A DNA stretch of 64,000 nt, taken from the NCBI RefSeq assembly GCF_014873755.1, contig NZ_JADBEG010000001.1, forward strand, positions 9,522,501 to 9,586,500, in the 5' to 3' direction. This document shows, piece by piece, positions 40,715-48,999 of the stretch. Both the position numbers and the translations under genes were made by a program. The stretch comes from Amycolatopsis lexingtonensis (lineage in GTDB: Bacteria > Actinomycetota > Actinomycetes > Mycobacteriales > Pseudonocardiaceae). A model generated the notes under the pieces. The model was given only the letters and a program-made list of their open reading frames with translations. It had not been told where the DNA came from and searched no databases. Position 1 is the stretch's first letter; each line of letters starts with the position of its first letter.

Positions 40715-41880
40715 ACGTCCTCGTCGTCGGGGCGTCCGCCGCGGGACTCGCCACGGTGGAAGCCCTGCGCCGCAAGGGGTTCGAGGGCGGGGTGACCGTG
40801 CTGGGTGCCGAAGCGCACCTGCCCTACGACCGGCCGCCACTGTCCAAACAGGTCCTGGCCGGATCCTGGGAACCCGAGCGGGCCCGGCTGCGCACCCCGG
40901 AAGCGCTTTCCGCCCTGGCCGCGGACTTCGTGCTGGGTGATCCGGCGGTCAAGCTCGACGCCGGCGAGCGGACCGTCCACACGCTGAGCGGGCTGGAGCT
41001 GACCGCGGACGCGATCGTGCTGGCCACCGGCCTGCGCCCGCGCACCTTGCCCGGACAAGGCGGCCTGGCGGGCGTCCACGTGCTGCGCACCCTCGACGAC
41101 GCGCTGGCCCTGCGCGCGGATCTCGCGCCGGGCAAGCGAGTGGTCGTCGTGGGGGACGGCGTCCTCGGCACCGAAATCGCGGCCACCCTGTGCGGCCTCG
41201 ACGTCGAGGTCACGCTGGCCGGTCCGCAGGCCGCGCCGCTGGCGTACCAGTTCGGCCCGCTCGTCGCCGGGGTGCTCGGCGCGCTGCACGCCGGGCGGGG
41301 CGTCCGGCTGCGGCTCGGTGCCGCGGTCACCGGGCTGACCGAGGTGGCCGGGCGGGTCGCCGGGGTGCGGCTCGGGACCGGCGAGGTGCTGCCCGCCGAC
41401 GTCGTCGTGGTGGCGTTCGGCGCCGCGCCGGCGACGGAGTGGCTGGCGGGCAGCGGTGTGCTGTGCGACAACGGCGTGGTGTGCGACTCCCGGTGCCGCG
41501 CCGCCGAAGGGATCTACGCGGCGGGCGACGTCGCCCGCTGGCACCACGAGCAGCTCGACGTCCTGCTGCGGCTGGAAAACCGGACCAACGCCACCGAGCA
41601 GGCGATCGCGGTCGCCGGCAACGTCCTCGGCGAGGACCGCCCGTACACGCCGGTGCCGTACTTCTGGACGAACCAGTTCGACGCCCGGATCCACGTGCAC
41701 GGCACCCCGGTCGCGGACGCCGAAGTGTCCATTGTGGAAGGTGATCCGGCGGAGGGCCGGTTCGTGGCCCGCTACCACCGAGGTGGAACGGTCATCGGCG
41801 TGCTCGGCTGGAACATGCCGAAGCAGGCCCGGCTGCGGCGGCAGGAAATCGACGGCGCGGTCCTCGCCGGGCGGGCCTGA
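40711..41880 (+). CDS. FAD-dependent ferredoxin reductase
   Basis: 389 residues from a GTG overlapping the ferredoxin stop. FAD site VLVVGASAAGLATVEALRRKG, NAD(P)H site RVVVVGDGVLGTEIAATL, second FAD motif GIYAAGDVARW, and the C-terminal YFWTNQFDARIHVHG typical of oxygenase-coupled ferredoxin reductases (putidaredoxin-reductase type). It delivers electrons from NAD(P)H to the 3Fe-4S ferredoxin. Last gene of the P450 operon. Confidence 0.93.
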   Translation: MNVLVVGASAAGLATVEALRRKGFEGGVTVLGAEAHLPYDRPPLSKQVLAGSWEPERARLRTPEALSALAADFVLGDPAVKLDAGERTVHTLSGLELTADAIVLATGLRPRTLPGQGGLAGVHVLRTLDDALALRADLAPGKRVVVVGDGVLGTEIAATLCGLDVEVTLAGPQAAPLAYQFGPLVAGVLGALHAGRGVRLRLGAAVTGLTEVAGRVAGVRLGTGEVLPADVVVVAFGAAPATEWLAGSGVLCDNGVVCDSRCRAAEGIYAAGDVARWHHEQLDVLLRLENRTNATEQAIAVAGNVLGEDRPYTPVPYFWTNQFDARIHVHGTPVADAEVSIVEGDPAEGRFVARYHRGGTVIGVLGWNMPKQARLRRQEIDGAVLAGRA

Positions 41881-41967
41881 ACCGGAAAACCCGCCATCCG
41901 CCGGTTGACGCAGCCGCGGTGACGGCCGATCCTTGTTCGCGTTAACACCGCGTGGGAAGGACCGGCC

Positions 41968-43368
41968 ATGGCGAGGAAGAGAGCGCTTTCCCGGATCCTC
42001 GGCGTGCTGGTGGCCGCGGCATTGCCGCTGCTGCCCGCCACACCGGCCGAGGCCGCGGTGGCCGCGGTGAAGATCGGGGACACGCAGCTCGACCCGGCGG
42101 CGCTGTACTTCGTCTCCTACGACGGGCTGGTGAACAACGACTCCTTCCAGCAGAGCGGCATCTTCAGCTACGCCGGCTACCAGTACGCGGCCTGGTACAC
42201 CGCGGACCGCAGTGCCATGCTCGCTCGGCGCGCGGGGTTCACCGGTGCGTGGCAGGCCCTCGTGCTGCCGCACAAGCTCACCGTCGACGACTCGCACAAC
42301 GTGATCTCCATGGGTGTCTCGCCCGAGGACGGCCGCCTGCACGTGGCCATGGACACCCACGGCAACCAGGTCTACTACACCGGATCCGAGCCGGGCCTGC
42401 TCTCGGCACCGGCCTCGCGCGCGTGGACGGCGGCGGCGTTCGGGCCGGTGCAGCGCACGCTGGACGGCGTCGACCTCGGCGCGATCACCTACCCGCAGTT
42501 CGTCGTGACCCCGGAACGGAAGCTGCAGCTCAGCTACCGGACCGGCGGGTCCGGCAACGGCGTGAACGAGCTCGCCGAATACGGCGGTGGCGGCTGGCGC
42601 AAGCTCGGGAAGTGGACGTCGGCGACCGGCTCGTGGACCTCCGGCAACGGCGTGACCAGCACGACCCGCAACATGTACCTGCACGGCCTGACCTACGGGC
42701 CCGGCGGGCGGCTGCACGCGGCGTTCACCTGGCGCGAAGGCAACACCGGCGTGCTGTGCAACGCCGGTGGCCTGGCCAACCACGACACCGGGTACGTCTA
42801 CAGCGACGACCGCGGCCGGAGCTGGCGGACCAGCTCCGGCGCGGCCGTCGCGACGCCGGTGTCGGTGAGCACGCCCGGCACGGTCGTCGACCCGCTCGGC
42901 GTCGACCACGGCCTGATGAACCAGGAGAGCCAGGCCGTCGACGCCGCCGGGCAGCCGCACGTCGTGATCAGCTACGTGCCCGGCCGGTTCACCCAGTGCG
43001 TCACGGACTATTCTGCGCAGCGCAAGCAGTACGGCCGCACGTTCTTCCTCAGCCGGGCGGCCGACGGCGGCTGGACGAAACGCGAGGTGCCGGTGGCGCC
43101 GGAATCGACCCAGCGCACGAAGCTCGTGTTCGACCGCGCCGACAACGCCTACCTGGTGATGCCGTACGGCCGGATCGTCGCGGCGACGAAGGCGAGCGGG
43201 TGGACCGACTGGAAGACGGTGTACACCCCGGATCTGCGCGCCTTCGGCGAAGTCGACGTCGACGACTCCCGGCTGGCCACCGATGGCGTGATTTCCGTTA
43301 TGTACCAGCAAACGTCGACGGGGACGACGCCGTCGCCGATCCGGGTGGCCGACTTCCGGCTGGGCTGA
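41968..43368 (+). CDS. Secreted BNR-repeat beta-propeller protein (putative polysaccharide lyase-like)
   Basis: 466 residues with signal peptide (ILGVLVAAALPLLPATPAEA). The BNR_4-type propeller is indicated by DDSHNVISMGVSPEDGRLHVAMDTHGNQVYY, LSYRTGGSGNGVNELAEYGGG, YLHGLTYGPGGRLHAAFTWRE and GYVYSDDRGRSW (an Asp-box). Conserved His in SHN and DTH resemble the active sites of BNR-type uronate lyases (ulvan/rhamnose-glucuronate lyases), so a role on a uronic-acid polysaccharide is plausible but unproven. It stands alone, and its stop lies 3 bases from the convergent glmS stop. Confidence 0.75.
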   Translation: MARKRALSRILGVLVAAALPLLPATPAEAAVAAVKIGDTQLDPAALYFVSYDGLVNNDSFQQSGIFSYAGYQYAAWYTADRSAMLARRAGFTGAWQALVLPHKLTVDDSHNVISMGVSPEDGRLHVAMDTHGNQVYYTGSEPGLLSAPASRAWTAAAFGPVQRTLDGVDLGAITYPQFVVTPERKLQLSYRTGGSGNGVNELAEYGGGGWRKLGKWTSATGSWTSGNGVTSTTRNMYLHGLTYGPGGRLHAAFTWREGNTGVLCNAGGLANHDTGYVYSDDRGRSWRTSSGAAVATPVSVSTPGTVVDPLGVDHGLMNQESQAVDAAGQPHVVISYVPGRFTQCVTDYSAQRKQYGRTFFLSRAADGGWTKREVPVAPESTQRTKLVFDRADNAYLVMPYGRIVAATKASGWTDWKTVYTPDLRAFGEVDVDDSRLATDGVISVMYQQTSTGTTPSPIRVADFRLG

Positions 43369-43371
43369 GGC

Positions 43372-45195
43372 TCACTCCACGGTGACCGACTTGGCCAGGT
43401 TGCGCGGCTTGTCGATGTCGTAGCCCAGGCTGAGCGCGGCGTGGTAGGCGAGCAGCTGCAACGGGATCGTCAGCAGGATCGGGTCGAGCTCCGGCTCGGT
43501 CTTGGGCACCACGATCCGCGGCACGTCGAGTTCGCCGAAGTCGACGTCCTCGTGCGTCACGGCCAGCACGGCCCCGCCGCGCGCCTTGATCTGCTGCACG
43601 GCGGCCAGGTTGCGCCCGGTCAGCTCGTCCGAGGGCACGATCGCGACGGTCGGGAGCGCCGTGTCGATCAGGGCGAGCGGGCCGTGCTTGAGCTCGGACG
43701 TCTGGTACGCCTCGGCGTGGCGGTAGGAGATCTCCTTGAACTTCTGCGCGCCCTCCCGCGCCACCGGGTAACCCCGGACGCGGCCGACGAAGAACAGGCT
43801 GTTCGCGGTGGCGACTTCCTTGGCGTGCTCGGCGATGCGCGGCCCGTCGTCCAGAATGGACTTGATCTGGCCGGGCATGGCGCGTAGCGCGTCGATGATC
43901 CGCTGTCCGTCCGAATTGGACAGATCGCGGACGCGGCCGAGGGCCAGCGCGATCAGCGCGAAGCCGATCGCCATGTTGGTCAGCGCCTTGGTCGAGGCGA
44001 CCGCGATCTCCGGGCCGGCGTGCAGGTACACGCCGCCGTCGCAGGCGCGGGCGATGGTCGAACCGACGACGTTGACCAGGCCGACCACGCGGCCGCCCTT
44101 GCGCTTGATCTCTTCGACGGCGAAGGCGGTGTCGATCGTCTCACCGGACTGGCTGACCGCGATGTAGAGGGTGTCGGCCTCGATGATCGGGTTGCGGTAG
44201 CGGAACTCCGACGCGGCCTCGGCGTCGGCGGGGATCCTCGCCAGCTCCTCGATCATCGTCGCGCCGACCTGGCCGGCGTAGTAGGCGGACCCGCACCCGA
44301 GGATCTTCACGCGGCTGAACCCGCGCAGCTCCCGCGGCGTCAGGTTGAGCCCGTCCAGGCGTGCGACGCCGAAGCGGTCGTCGAGCCGGCCGCGGATGAT
44401 CCGCTCCACGGATTCGGGCTGCTCCTGGATTTCCTTGGCCATGTAGTGCGGGTAGCCGCCCAGGTCGAGGTCTTCGGCGGCGATGTCGATCTCGGTGGCG
44501 GGCTTGGTGGTGTCGCTCTCGTCGACGGTGAAGGTCCGGTAGCCGGTGGCGAAGACGGTCGCGAACTCGCCGTCGTCGAGGTGCGCGACCTGCGAGGTGT
44601 GCCGCACCAGCGCGGCGAGGTCGCTGGCGACGAACATCTCCCGCTCGCCGACGCCGATGATCAGCGGCGACCCGTTGCGCGCGATGACCAGCCGGTCCGG
44701 GTGCGCACTGTCGGTGACGGCGATCGCATAGGTGCCGGTGATCCGCGAAACCGCTTCGACGACGGCGTCTTCGAGGGTGTCGGCGCCCGAGCGGGCGATC
44801 AGGTGGGCGAGGACCTCGGTGTCGGTTTCGGAGGTGAGGGTGACCCCGGCGTCGGCGAGCTGCGCGCGCAGGGCGTCGGCGTTGTCGATGATCCCGTTGT
44901 GGACGACGCAGATGCGGCCGTCCTCGGAGGTGTGCGGGTGGGCGTTGGCCTCGGAGGCGGGCCCGTGGGTGGCCCACCGCGTGTGCCCGATGCCGACCTT
45001 CCCGGTCAGCCGCTTGGGCAGCGCGGCGGCGAGGTTGCGCACCCGCCCGACGACCCGGTGCACCTGGGCGGTGCCCTTGGCGCCGAGCACGGCGATCCCG
45101 GCCGAGTCGTAGCCGCGGTACTCCAGCCGCGTCAGGCCTTCGAGCAGGATGGGGGCGGCGTTCTGGCCGCCGATGTAGCCGACGATTCCGCACAT
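43372..45195 (-). CDS. glmS: Glutamine-fructose-6-phosphate aminotransferase (isomerizing)
   Basis: 607 residues. The mature N-terminus MCGIVGY supplies the catalytic Cys2 of the glutaminase domain (HTRWATHG, HNGIIDN). Two SIS isomerase domains follow (GCGSAYYAGQVGA, AVSQSGETIDT; FVGRVRGYPVAREGAQKFKEISY) and the family C-terminus PRNLAKSVTVE. It makes glucosamine 6-phosphate from fructose 6-phosphate and glutamine for cell-wall synthesis. It starts 13 bases after a small unknown gene. No glmS ribozyme is seen, nor is one expected in actinobacteria. Confidence 0.97.
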   Translation of the reverse strand: MCGIVGYIGGQNAAPILLEGLTRLEYRGYDSAGIAVLGAKGTAQVHRVVGRVRNLAAALPKRLTGKVGIGHTRWATHGPASEANAHPHTSEDGRICVVHNGIIDNADALRAQLADAGVTLTSETDTEVLAHLIARSGADTLEDAVVEAVSRITGTYAIAVTDSAHPDRLVIARNGSPLIIGVGEREMFVASDLAALVRHTSQVAHLDDGEFATVFATGYRTFTVDESDTTKPATEIDIAAEDLDLGGYPHYMAKEIQEQPESVERIIRGRLDDRFGVARLDGLNLTPRELRGFSRVKILGCGSAYYAGQVGATMIEELARIPADAEAASEFRYRNPIIEADTLYIAVSQSGETIDTAFAVEEIKRKGGRVVGLVNVVGSTIARACDGGVYLHAGPEIAVASTKALTNMAIGFALIALALGRVRDLSNSDGQRIIDALRAMPGQIKSILDDGPRIAEHAKEVATANSLFFVGRVRGYPVAREGAQKFKEISYRHAEAYQTSELKHGPLALIDTALPTVAIVPSDELTGRNLAAVQQIKARGGAVLAVTHEDVDFGELDVPRIVVPKTEPELDPILLTIPLQLLAYHAALSLGYDIDKPRNLAKSVTVE

Positions 45196-45208
45196 GGGCG
45201 AACCTCTT

Positions 45209-45478
45209 CTAGCCGTAGACGATGCGGCGCAGCTGCCGCTCGGACAACGCGGGCGCGGCGACGAGGCGCCCGCGGAGCTCGGCGGCGATGAGCGGGAAGA
45301 TCTCGGGGTTCTTCCGCCCTTCGGCCTGCAGCTCGGTGTGCCGCCGCCGGACGTAGGCCTCGGTGGGCGTCCGGTAGAAGGCGAGGACGTCGTCGACGAC
45401 CCGCGCGGCGACCCCGGGCGGAAGCCCGGTGGACGCGGCGACGCGTTCGACGATCTCGGTGTCCGGCACGTCGGCCAT
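45209..45478 (-). CDS. Small helical protein of unknown function upstream of glmS
   Basis: 89 residues from the ATG at 45478 (a second ATG directly before it at 45481 is equally possible). Mostly helical and charged: DTEIVERVAASTGLPPGVAARVVDDVLAFYRTPTEAYVRRRHTELQAEGRKNPEIFPLIAAELRGRLV. The TPTEAYVRRRHTELQAEGRKNPEIF stretch looks well ordered. No family recognised. It ends 13 bases before glmS on the same strand, so the two are likely co-transcribed. Confidence 0.75.
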   Translation of the reverse strand: MADVPDTEIVERVAASTGLPPGVAARVVDDVLAFYRTPTEAYVRRRHTELQAEGRKNPEIFPLIAAELRGRLVAAPALSERQLRRIVYG

Positions 45479-45509
45479 CATGCACTGAGCGCGGGGCGAA
45501 ACCCAAATT

Positions 45510-45529
45510 CTTGCCCGAAATCGGGCAAG
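45510..45529. promoter_or_regulatory. 20-bp palindrome between divergent genes
   Basis: CTTGCCCGA-AA-TCGGGCAAG is a perfect 9-bp inverted repeat. It lies 32 bases from the small-protein start and 46 bases from the methyltransferase start, in the only AT-containing stretch of the region. It could be an operator for either direction or a hairpin in the leader. Confidence 0.55.
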
Positions 45530-45575
45530 TTCAAATGGTTGGACAGTTTCGGGCGCCGGGTCGAAGGTTGAGAGC

Positions 45576-46307
45576 GTGCGCCAAGAAGACATCTGGGACG
45601 TCGAGACGGCCGAGCGCTACGACACCCCGGGCCGGGGCGTCTTCGCGGCCGAGGTCGTGGAGCCCGCCGTGGCCCGGCTCGCCGCGCTGGCCGGGGGCGG
45701 CCGGGTCCTGGAGTTCGCGATCGGCACCGGCCGCGTGGCCGTCCCGCTCGCGGCGCGCGGGATCTCCGTCACCGGCATCGAACTGTCCCGCCCGATGCTC
45801 GCCAAGCTGCACGAGAAGGCGGACATCCCCGTGGTCGTCGGCGACATGGCGACCGCCACGGCCCCGGGCCGCTACTCGCTGGTCTACCTGGTCTACAACA
45901 CGATCGGGAACCTGCTCACCCAGGACGAGCAGGTCGAGTGCTTCCGCAACGCCGCCCGCCACCTGGATCCCGGCGGCCGGTTCGTGATCGAGCTGGGCGT
46001 GCCGGAGCTCCGGCGGCTCCCGCCGGGCCAGGACGCCGTCGTCTTCGGCGCCGAGTCCGGGTACCTCGGCGTGGACACCTACGACACCGTGCGCCAGCAC
46101 CTGGTGTCGCACCACTTCAGGTTCGGCGACGGTCGCGAGGCGCGGCTGGGCCGGTGCCCGCAGCGCTACATCTGGCCGGCCGAGCTCGACCTCATGGGGC
46201 GGCTGGCGGGCTTCGAGCTGGAGTCCCGGCACGCGGACTGGGCGGGAGCCGAGTTCACGGCGAAGTCGCCGTCGCACGTCTCGGTGTACCGGCTGCCCGG
46301 CCGCTGA
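45576..46307 (+). CDS. Class I SAM-dependent methyltransferase
   Basis: 243 residues from a GTG. SAM-binding motif I VLEFAIGTGRVAVPLAARG, acidic end of beta-2 GIELSRPM, motif II VVGDMATATAPGRYSLVYLVYNTIGNL, post-motif LDPGGRFVIELGVP. The substrate is unknown. The N-terminal DVETAERYDTPGRG segment is typical of actinobacterial members of unknown role. Its stop abuts the convergent dapA-like stop with no spacing. Confidence 0.88.
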   Translation: MRQEDIWDVETAERYDTPGRGVFAAEVVEPAVARLAALAGGGRVLEFAIGTGRVAVPLAARGISVTGIELSRPMLAKLHEKADIPVVVGDMATATAPGRYSLVYLVYNTIGNLLTQDEQVECFRNAARHLDPGGRFVIELGVPELRRLPPGQDAVVFGAESGYLGVDTYDTVRQHLVSHHFRFGDGREARLGRCPQRYIWPAELDLMGRLAGFELESRHADWAGAEFTAKSPSHVSVYRLPGR

Positions 46308-47138
46308 TCAGGCGGCCTCCACCAGGGGGAGCCGCACGGTCGCGTGCGGGAGGACGCCGCGCCTGACCAGTTCCGCCTTGGCCGCCGTGGTGCCCGGCCC
46401 GGCGTGCATGACGGCGTCGACCAGCGGGTTGAGCGCGTACTGGGTCCGGCGAGCCGACTCCAGGTCCCCGGCGCGGGCCGCGCGGATGAGGTCCGCGGTG
46501 CGGTCCGGCACCACGTTGCCGACCACGCTGACCAGGCCCGCCGCCCCGCACGCGAGGTACGGGAGGTTCAGCTCGTCGATGCCGCAGTAGTACGCCAGTG
46601 ACGTGCGGGCCATGACGGTCATCGCCTCGAACAGGTCGCCCTTCGCGTCCTTCACCGCGCGGATCCGGGGATGGCCGGCGAGCTCGATCAGGGTCTCCGG
46701 CGTCATCGCGATGCCCGCCCGCGCGGGGACGTCGTAGAGCATCACCGGCAGCTCGGTGGCGTCGGCGACGGCGAGGCAGTGGGCGCGCACGCCCGCCTGC
46801 GTGGGCCGCGAGTAGTAGGGGCAGACGAGCAGCAGCCCGTCCGCGCCGGCCGCCTCGGCTTCACGGGCGCGGCGGACGCTCGCGGCCGTGTCGTAGGTGC
46901 CGACGCCGGCGATCACCGTGGCGCGGCCGCCGGTGCGGGCCACCACGCTCCGGACGAGCCCGGCGGACTCGGCCGCGCTCAACGTCGGGGATTCGCCGGT
47001 GGTCCCGCCGACGACCAGGCCGTCGGCCCCGCCGGCCAGCAGGTGGTCGACGAGCCGGGTGAGGCCGGGTTCGCTGAGCGCCCCGCCGGGCTCCATCGGG
47101 GTGACCATCGCGACGAGGTTGGTGCCGAAGTCCGTCAT
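46308..47138 (-). CDS. dapA: 4-hydroxy-tetrahydrodipicolinate synthase-like (DapA family)
   Basis: 276 residues from the ATG at 47138. DHDPS/NAL-type TIM barrel: LVAMVTPMEPGGALS, GGTTGESPTLS, catalytic Tyr in PVMLYDVPARAG, Schiff-base Lys in RAVKDAKGD. It condenses pyruvate with aspartate semialdehyde for lysine and cell-wall DAP. It is possibly a paralogue rather than the housekeeping copy: dapA is often with dapB or ribonuclease J genes in actinomycetes, but here it stands alone opposite a LysR regulator. Confidence 0.88.
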   Translation of the reverse strand: MTDFGTNLVAMVTPMEPGGALSEPGLTRLVDHLLAGGADGLVVGGTTGESPTLSAAESAGLVRSVVARTGGRATVIAGVGTYDTAASVRRAREAEAAGADGLLLVCPYYSRPTQAGVRAHCLAVADATELPVMLYDVPARAGIAMTPETLIELAGHPRIRAVKDAKGDLFEAMTVMARTSLAYYCGIDELNLPYLACGAAGLVSVVGNVVPDRTADLIRAARAGDLESARRTQYALNPLVDAVMHAGPGTTAAKAELVRRGVLPHATVRLPLVEAA

Positions 47139-47211
47139 GGCGTCGACCCTGCCCGCGGTGACTGGTGCGGTCCAGCGATGCTTTTTTGCCGGTACTGCGT
47201 AGCCTGGCTTA

Positions 47212-48096
47212 ATGATCGAAGTCGGTGCGCTGCGGGCGTTGCGTGCGGTGGCGGCCCTCGGGACGCTCGCCAAGGCGGCCGAGGAGCTGGGGTTCACGGC
47301 GTCGGCGGTGTCGCAGCAGATCAAGCGGCTGGAACGGCAGGTGGGCGTGCCGGTGCTGGCGCCGGCCGGCCGCGGGGTCGTGCTGACCCCGGCCGGCCAG
47401 GCGGTCATCGACTCGGCGCCCGAGGTGTTCCAGGCGCTGGAGCGCTGCGCCGAAGCGGCCCGCTCGGTGTCGGACGGCGCGCCCCGCGGCACGCTGCGCG
47501 TCGCGGCCTTCTCGACCGGCATCCGCGGCCTGCTCGCGCCGGCCCTGGGGCGGTTGTCACAGCGCTGCCCGGAGTTGCGCCTGGACATCACCGAGCAGGA
47601 CCCCGACCAGGCCCTGCGCGCCGTCGACGCGGGCACGGCCGACCTCGCCCTGGTCCACGACGCCGACGGCTTGCCGGCCCCGCTCCCGCCGTCCCTGGCG
47701 CGACGCCATGTGCACACCGACGTCGGCGACGTGGTGCTGAGTCGCAGCCATCCGTTGGCGGGTGTCGATCGGCCGCTCGACGCGGAGCTGACCGGCCACG
47801 CTTGGGTGACCAGTCCGCCGGGAACCGTGTGCCACCAATGGTTCCGGCGGTTGTTCGCGGGCGCGGCGGAGGAGCCGGACGTTCGGCACCTGGTCGACGA
47901 CTTCGCGACTCAGCTGTCACTGGTGGCGACCGGTGAGGTGATCGCGTTGATTCCGCGGCTGGCTCGGCCGCCGTTGGGGGAGGGGTTGGTTTCGCTGCCG
48001 TTGCGGCGGCCGCCGAAGCGGGAGGTGCACGCGGCTTGGCGGCGGAGCGCGGACACCAGCCCGGCGATCCGGGCGGTGCTCGCGGAACTCGGCTAG
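47212..48096 (+). CDS. LysR-family transcriptional regulator
   Basis: 294 residues. N-terminal winged helix MIEVGALRALRAVAALGTLAKAAEELGFTASAVSQQIKRLERQVGVPVL, then the substrate-binding domain (GTLRVAAFSTGIRGLLAPALGRL, DAGTADLALVHDADG). Divergent from the dapA-like gene with 73 bases between, the classical LysR arrangement, so that gene is the likely target. Confidence 0.92.
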   Translation: MIEVGALRALRAVAALGTLAKAAEELGFTASAVSQQIKRLERQVGVPVLAPAGRGVVLTPAGQAVIDSAPEVFQALERCAEAARSVSDGAPRGTLRVAAFSTGIRGLLAPALGRLSQRCPELRLDITEQDPDQALRAVDAGTADLALVHDADGLPAPLPPSLARRHVHTDVGDVVLSRSHPLAGVDRPLDAELTGHAWVTSPPGTVCHQWFRRLFAGAAEEPDVRHLVDDFATQLSLVATGEVIALIPRLARPPLGEGLVSLPLRRPPKREVHAAWRRSADTSPAIRAVLAELG

Positions 48097-48161
48097 GCTC
48101 GGCCACGGACGGGTGCGGCGTCGGAACGCCCGTTCGGCGGACTCCTTTGGCGCACCAGCCG

Positions 48162-48533
48162 ATGGAGTGCGCCTTGATCACGTTCGCCGGGATGAGCCTG
48201 CCGGTCACCAGCCTCGACCGCTCGCTCCCCTTCTACGAATCCCTCGGGTTCGCCACCGAAATCCGTAATGGCCGGTTTGCCTTGCTGCGCCTGGATACCG
48301 GCACGCTCGGCCTGCTCGAACTGGGTGCGGCCGTCGAGCGGGAGAGCCGCAAGCTGCGGGCGTTCGTCCAGGTCGAGCTGCTCACCGACGACCTCGACGA
48401 GCTGTACGCGGACTTCGTGGCCCGCGGGGTCCCGGTGCTCGGGCCGCCGCGGGACCGGGGGTTCGAGCGGCAGCTCCAGCTGCGGGATCCGGACGGGTTC
48501 ACGGTCGAGTTCGCCGACCACAGCCCGCGTTAG
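48162..48533 (+). CDS. VOC (glyoxalase/bleomycin resistance) family protein
   Basis: 123 residues from the ATG at 48162. Two beta-alpha-beta-beta-beta units: GMSLPVTSLDRSLPFYESLGFATEIRNGRFALLRL and VQVELLTDDLDELYADFVARGVPVLGPPRDRGFERQLQLRDPDGFTVEFAD. The DPDGFTVEF ending contains the usual metal-ligand Glu. Enzyme or drug-binding role unknown. It ends 21 bases before a 55-bp repeat. Confidence 0.85.
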   Translation: MECALITFAGMSLPVTSLDRSLPFYESLGFATEIRNGRFALLRLDTGTLGLLELGAAVERESRKLRAFVQVELLTDDLDELYADFVARGVPVLGPPRDRGFERQLQLRDPDGFTVEFADHSPR

Positions 48534-48554
48534 GGTCGGAGCACCCGGACCAAA

Positions 48555-48609
48555 GGTCTTGAATGAGTCATTCAGGACCTCCGAAGACCTGAATGACTCA
48601 TTCAAGACG
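48555..48609. repeat. 55-bp palindromic intergenic repeat (family 1, copy 6, G-type arms)
   Basis: Core matches the copy at 16846 except one loop base, and the right flank (..GAACCTCGGACGCGCGACAC, to about 48654) is shared, making the conserved unit about 105 bp. It lies between the convergent VOC and STAS genes. Confidence 0.92.
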
Positions 48610-48654
48610 TTCGCACTCACCGCCGTGCTGTCACCGAACCTCGGACGCGCGACA

Positions 48655-48999
48655 CTAGCTGTGCGCGGTGATCGCCGCTTCGGCGCTCGGGAAGGTCGGG
48701 AAGAACGTCCCGAGCCCGATCAACCCGAACGTCCGGCTGAGCCGCGCCGGGACCGCGACCAGCGCGAGCGCCGCCCCGGCCGCTTCCGCGACGTTGCGGG
48801 CCGCGATGAGGGCGGAAATGCCGCTGGAGTCGCAGAACGTGACTTCGGCCAGGTCCACCACCAGCAGCTGGCCGCGTTCCAACGGCGCCGCGTCGATCTC
48901 GGCGCGCAGGCGGGGTGAGGTGGCCACGTCGAGCTCGCCGCCGATCGTGACGACCGGGCCTGTTCCGGTGGTCCGGGTGGTGGTCGAGAACAAGGTCAC
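48655..48999 (-). CDS. STAS-domain anti-sigma factor antagonist (last gene of RsbQP module)
   Basis: 114 residues from a GTG overlapping the phosphatase stop (GTGA). STAS fold with GPVVTIGGELDVATSPRLRAEID and the phosphorylation segment VDLAEVTFCDSSGISALI; the serine in DSSG is the likely phospho-site. Such proteins, once dephosphorylated, bind an anti-sigma kinase and free a sigma factor. The adjacent RsbP-like phosphatase is the likely activator. No RsbW-type kinase or sigma gene lies in the window. Confidence 0.9.
   Translation of the reverse strand: MTLFSTTTRTTGTGPVVTIGGELDVATSPRLRAEIDAAPLERGQLLVVDLAEVTFCDSSGISALIAARNVAEAAGAALALVAVPARLSRTFGLIGLGTFFPTFPSAEAAITAHS

Noticed and set aside
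34721..41880. Natural-product biosynthetic gene cluster suggested by two P450s and TetR genes
   Set aside because: No polyketide, peptide, terpene or RiPP core enzyme is present, so the genes fit catabolic or detoxifying roles better.
41972..41985. GAGAGCGCTTTCC at the start of the BNR gene as a sugar operator
   Set aside because: It is within the first codons and has a mismatch in the palindrome. It could be a roadblock operator, but position and symmetry are not convincing.
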